Part shown: positions 13,947 through 15,420 of the stretch, in pieces
How positions within the stretch are numbered: the first letter of the stretch is position 1
Layout: each line of letters begins with the position of its first letter
Assembly: GCF_030382115.1 (NCBI RefSeq)
Contig: NZ_JAUDRJ010000003.1
Span: 6,284,750-6,300,169, forward strand
Length of the DNA: 15,420 nucleotides
Source of the DNA: Nostoc sp. GT001
Lineage (GTDB): Bacteria > Cyanobacteriota > Cyanobacteriia > Cyanobacteriales > Nostocaceae
Direction of reading: 5' to 3'
The notes under the pieces: generated by a model
Databases searched by the model: none
Told to the model about the DNA's origin: nothing
Seen by the model: only the letters and a program-made list of their open reading frames with translations
Program-made: the position numbers and the translations under genes

Positions 13947-15260
13947 ATGATTATTATCGATCGCGCCTTACGAGCCAGAGCAGCAGCAGGAAATCCTATC
14001 AAGGTGGGAATGATCGGTGCTGGTTTTATGGGTCGAGGAATTGCCAACCAAATTGTCAATTCAGTGCCAGGAATGGAGTTAGTTGCTATCTCTAATCGTC
14101 AGATTGGTGCAGCTAAACAAGCTTATTCGGAAGCAGGAATTGAAGATATCCAAGTTGTTGCAACTATCAGCGAATTAGAAGATGCGATCGCTAACGGTAA
14201 GTATGCAGTCACAGAGGACGCTAAGTTACTGTGTCAGGCTGAAGGCATCGATGCATTAATCGAAGTCACGGGTGCAGTGGAATTTGGCGCTGAGATCGTT
14301 ATGGAAGCGATCGTCCACCGCAAACATGTGATTATGATGAATGCCGAACTCGATGGCACGATTGGCCCCATCCTGAAAGTGTATGCCGACAAAGCAGGCG
14401 TGATTCTCAGCGCTTGTGATGGCGATCAGCCAGGGGTGCAAATGAACCTTTATCGCTTTGTAAAAAGCATTGGTTTAACTCCCTTATTGTGCGGTAACAT
14501 TAAAGGACTCCAAGACCCCTATCGCAATCCCACCACCCAGGAAGGATTTGCTAAACGTTGGGGTCAAAAGCCCCACATGGTGGCTAGCTTCGCCGACGGA
14601 AGCAAAATTTCCTTCGAGCAAGCGATCGTTGCCAATGCCACAGGCATGAAAGTCGCCAAACGGGGAATGTTGGGATATGACTTCAGCGGTCATGTCGATG
14701 AAATGACCCAGTTATATGATGTTGAACAACTCAAAGAACTAGGCGGCATCGTCGATTATGTAGTTGGAGCCAAACCAGGCCCAGGCGTATATGTATTTGC
14801 CACTCACGACGACCCCAAGCAACGCCACTATCTCAACTTATATAAATTAGGCGAAGGCCCACTTTACAGCTTCTATACTCCTTATCACCTCTGTCATTTT
14901 GAAGTTCCCTTGTCCGTAGCGCGTGCTGTTTTATTTGGTGATGCCGTTATGTCTCCACTAGCAGGCCCGCTAGTAGATGTTGTCACCACCGCCAAAATCG
15001 ACCTGAAAGCAGGAGAAACCTTAGATGGCATCGGCTACTACATGACCTACGGACAATGTGAAAATTCCGATATCGTCCAACAGCAAAATCTTCTACCAAT
15101 GGGTCTAGCTGAAGGGTGCCGCCTCAAACGAGATATTTCTAAAGATCAAGTCCTCACTTATGAGGATGTAGAATTACCTGAAGGCAGACTTTGCGACCAA
15201 CTACGAACTGAGCAAAACAATTATTTTGCTCCAGAAAAAATCCTAGTAGCAGTTGGATAA
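13947..15260 (+). CDS. COG4091-type NAD(P)-dependent oxidoreductase with C-terminal SAF domain
   Basis: A 437-residue protein. The N-terminal Rossmann domain has VGMIGAGFMGRG (20-31) binding NAD(P), followed by a homoserine-dehydrogenase-like region with DALIEVTGAVEFG, HVIMMNAELDGTIGP and SACDGDQPGVQMN. Residues about 348-411 form a SAF (AFP-like) domain with KIDLKAGETLDGIG and RDISKDQVLTYEDVEL. Such proteins are called predicted homoserine dehydrogenases (COG4091) or SAF-domain oxidoreductases. Their frequent place in polysaccharide loci and the SAF domain, shared with sialic-acid synthase, suggest action on a sugar or sugar-acid precursor rather than on homoserine. AAGGAG 8 bases before the ATG is the best ribosome binding site in the window. 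The gene is full length and followed by a hairpin. The substrate is not established. Confidence 0.85.
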   Translation: MIIIDRALRARAAAGNPIKVGMIGAGFMGRGIANQIVNSVPGMELVAISNRQIGAAKQAYSEAGIEDIQVVATISELEDAIANGKYAVTEDAKLLCQAEGIDALIEVTGAVEFGAEIVMEAIVHRKHVIMMNAELDGTIGPILKVYADKAGVILSACDGDQPGVQMNLYRFVKSIGLTPLLCGNIKGLQDPYRNPTTQEGFAKRWGQKPHMVASFADGSKISFEQAIVANATGMKVAKRGMLGYDFSGHVDEMTQLYDVEQLKELGGIVDYVVGAKPGPGVYVFATHDDPKQRHYLNLYKLGEGPLYSFYTPYHLCHFEVPLSVARAVLFGDAVMSPLAGPLVDVVTTAKIDLKAGETLDGIGYYMTYGQCENSDIVQQQNLLPMGLAEGCRLKRDISKDQVLTYEDVELPEGRLCDQLRTEQNNYFAPEKILVAVG

Positions 15261-15299
15261 TATCGGTTCTCAAAACATTTGCCACAAATGAATTGGCTG

Positions 15300-15337
15300 T
15301 AGGGGTGTACAGCTGAGCTGTACACCCCTAATACTTT
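15300..15337 (+). terminator. Strong hairpin after the SAF gene
   Basis: A perfect 14-bp stem (15300-15313 with 15317-15330) with a TGA loop is followed by ATACTTTT. It lies 40 bases after the SAF stop codon and could end the cluster transcript. The 'aggggtgtacagc' arm also resembles a dispersed palindrome of cyanobacterial spacers, so a repeat may have been co-opted as terminator. Confidence 0.65.
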
Positions 15338-15364
15338 TCGGATAAGATCCCCCCGCCTGCGGCG

Positions 15365-15420
15365 ACCCCCTTAAAAAGGGGGTAAAAATTACAAAAAGCC
15401 CCCCTCTTTTTAAGGGGGGT
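15365..15420. repeat. Paired C-run/G-run hairpins at the right edge
   Basis: ACCCCCTT/AAGGGGGT (15365-15372 with 15376-15383) forms an 8-bp stem. A second unit, CCCCCCT/AGGGGGG (15399-15405 with 15413-15419), repeats the theme in opposite sense. This is a typical intergenic dispersed repeat of filamentous cyanobacteria and may continue past the window. Confidence 0.65.

Noticed and set aside
6342..15260. Ordinary dTDP-rhamnose cluster
   Set aside because: Only an RmlC-like gene is present; the nucleotidyltransferase carries RfbF rather than RmlA motifs and no RmlB or RmlD is seen.
13947..15260. Housekeeping homoserine dehydrogenase of threonine synthesis
   Set aside because: The C-terminus is a SAF domain rather than an ACT domain, and the gene sits in a polysaccharide cluster; COG4091-type proteins are distinct from Hom.

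Overview
The window looks like chromosomal DNA of a filamentous, heterocyst-type (Nostocales-like) cyanobacterium. Evidence: HIP1 octamers (GCGATCGC) inside many genes, a PatA-type response regulator with an N-terminal PATAN-like region and a C-terminal receiver, heptanucleotide tandem repeats and palindromic dispersed repeats in the spacers, and moderately AT-rich DNA. The genus is an inference from style; no marker gene settles it.

Left part (1-6100). The left edge cuts a VapB-type antitoxin gene (minus strand). Next to it, also on the minus strand, is a PatA-like response regulator. After a ~720-base AT-rich divergent spacer comes a three-gene plus-strand unit: a TerY-like von Willebrand A protein, a PP2C-type phosphatase, and a protein-kinase-like protein that continues into a Cys/His cluster, one membrane segment and TPR repeats. 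This is the TerY-P signalling triad (vWA + phosphatase + kinase), here with an unusual membrane/TPR extension. A strong hairpin terminator ends it at 6073-6100.

Right part (6342-15260). Eight plus-strand genes form a surface-polysaccharide / nucleotide-sugar cluster: glucose-1-phosphate cytidylyltransferase (rfbF), an L-2-hydroxyglutarate oxidase-like flavoprotein (lhgO), an extended-SDR sugar-nucleotide epimerase/dehydratase, a family 2 glycosyltransferase, two tandem phytanoyl-CoA-dioxygenase-type 2-oxoglutarate/Fe(II) oxygenases (about 66% identical), an RmlC-type epimerase (rfbC), and a COG4091-type NAD(P) oxidoreductase with a C-terminal SAF domain. RfbF should make CDP-glucose, the SDR, RmlC-like and SAF enzymes could remodel it, and the glycosyltransferase and oxygenases could add and decorate the sugar. 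No CDP-glucose 4,6-dehydratase is present in the window, so the route is either completed elsewhere or is non-standard. The final sugar cannot be read from the sequence.

Spacers in the right part carry dispersed repeats (7116-7202, 8501-8768, 15300-15420), several hairpins, and a 14-bp palindrome with a Fur-like overlap upstream of the SAF gene. No rRNA, tRNA, CRISPR array, transposase or complete mobile element was seen.
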